From JANNBN01 sp031385545 (GTDB lineage Bacteria > Actinomycetota > Acidimicrobiia > Acidimicrobiales > JANYDT01): a stretch of 25,121 nt of DNA. The DNA is taken from contig JANNBN010000133.1 of the NCBI GenBank assembly GCA_031385545.1, forward strand, positions 1-25,121, given 5' to 3'. The stretch's first letter is position 1, and each line of letters begins with the position of its first letter. The notes beneath the pieces are model-generated. The model did not search any database and was not told the origin of the DNA. It saw nothing but the letters and a program-made list of their open reading frames with translations. This document shows positions 25,081 through 25,121 of this stretch, one piece after another. The position numbers and the translations under genes were made by a program.

Positions 25081-25110
25081 TGTTGGAGTCTTCTGAAAGA
25101 GGATTCTGTT
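25065..25110 (+). mobile_element. Possible left end of a second insertion element
   Basis: TGAACTACACCCC starts at 25065 and is followed by ATGTTG at 25080-25085, loosely like the end at 24692. An AGAGGA ribosome binding site at 25098-25103 leads to an ATG at 25111. The layout (TG-ended terminus, short leader, start codon) suits an IS3-type left end inserted into the older wreck. The window stops before this can be checked. Confidence 0.35.
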
Positions 25111-25121
25111 ATGGCTAGACC
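25111..25121 (+). CDS. Start of an unidentified gene, possibly a transposase, cut by the window end
   Basis: ATG GCT AGA CC (M-A-R-P or similar) follows AGAGGA with a 7-nt spacer. Only three codons are visible, so no product can be named. A transposase orfA is suggested only by the IS-like sequence just upstream. Confidence 0.35.

Overview
The window is GC-rich chromosomal DNA from an actinobacterium. The tig-clpP-clpX-folC order, the very large NAD-dependent glutamate dehydrogenase, a gamma/beta-fused urease subunit and near-leaderless promoters all fit Actinomycetota. The Lys/Thr/Ala-rich linker of the secreted binding protein and the single clpP lead me to suspect Acidimicrobiia. That finer placement is inference.

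Layout: (1) 3-299, the C-terminal end of a dihydropteroate-synthase-like protein. (2) 445-5194 (+), a four-gene BMP/PnrA-type ABC importer (binding protein, double ATPase, two permeases), with a strong hairpin between the binding protein and the ATPase and 4-nt overlaps in the rest. (3) 5212-7748 (-), a compact urease operon ureAB-ureC whose alpha subunit has a His-rich N-terminal extension and no flap cysteine; no accessory genes are present. (4) 7819-9120 (+), nhaA, divergent from ureAB across 70 bp carrying two close -10 elements. (5) 9316-14211 (+), the protein-quality-control block tig-clpP-clpX followed by folC; trigger factor ends in an Asp/His tail. (6) 14212-14527, a repeat-rich convergent spacer with C-rich tandem repeats and CAACGTTG palindromes, three of them exactly 21 bp apart. 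(7) 14528-21900 (-), an alpha/beta-hydrolase-acylphosphatase fusion, gpsA and the roughly 1660-residue glutamate dehydrogenase, transcribed in the order gdh, gpsA, hydrolase. (8) 22110-24336 (+), an M20-type ureide/carbamoyl amidohydrolase and a PAPS sulfotransferase separated by two overlapping hairpins. (9) 24692-25121, the wreck of an IS3-type orfA and the probable left end of a second insertion element.

A nitrogen theme runs through the window: an importer of the nucleoside-uptake family sits tail-to-tail with a urease, NhaA would counter alkalinisation and sodium stress when urea is split, and an amidohydrolase of the ureide/carbamoyl family lies divergent from a glutamate dehydrogenase. 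That these form one scavenging pathway is inference from position. I see no CRISPR array, tRNA, rRNA or complete mobile element.
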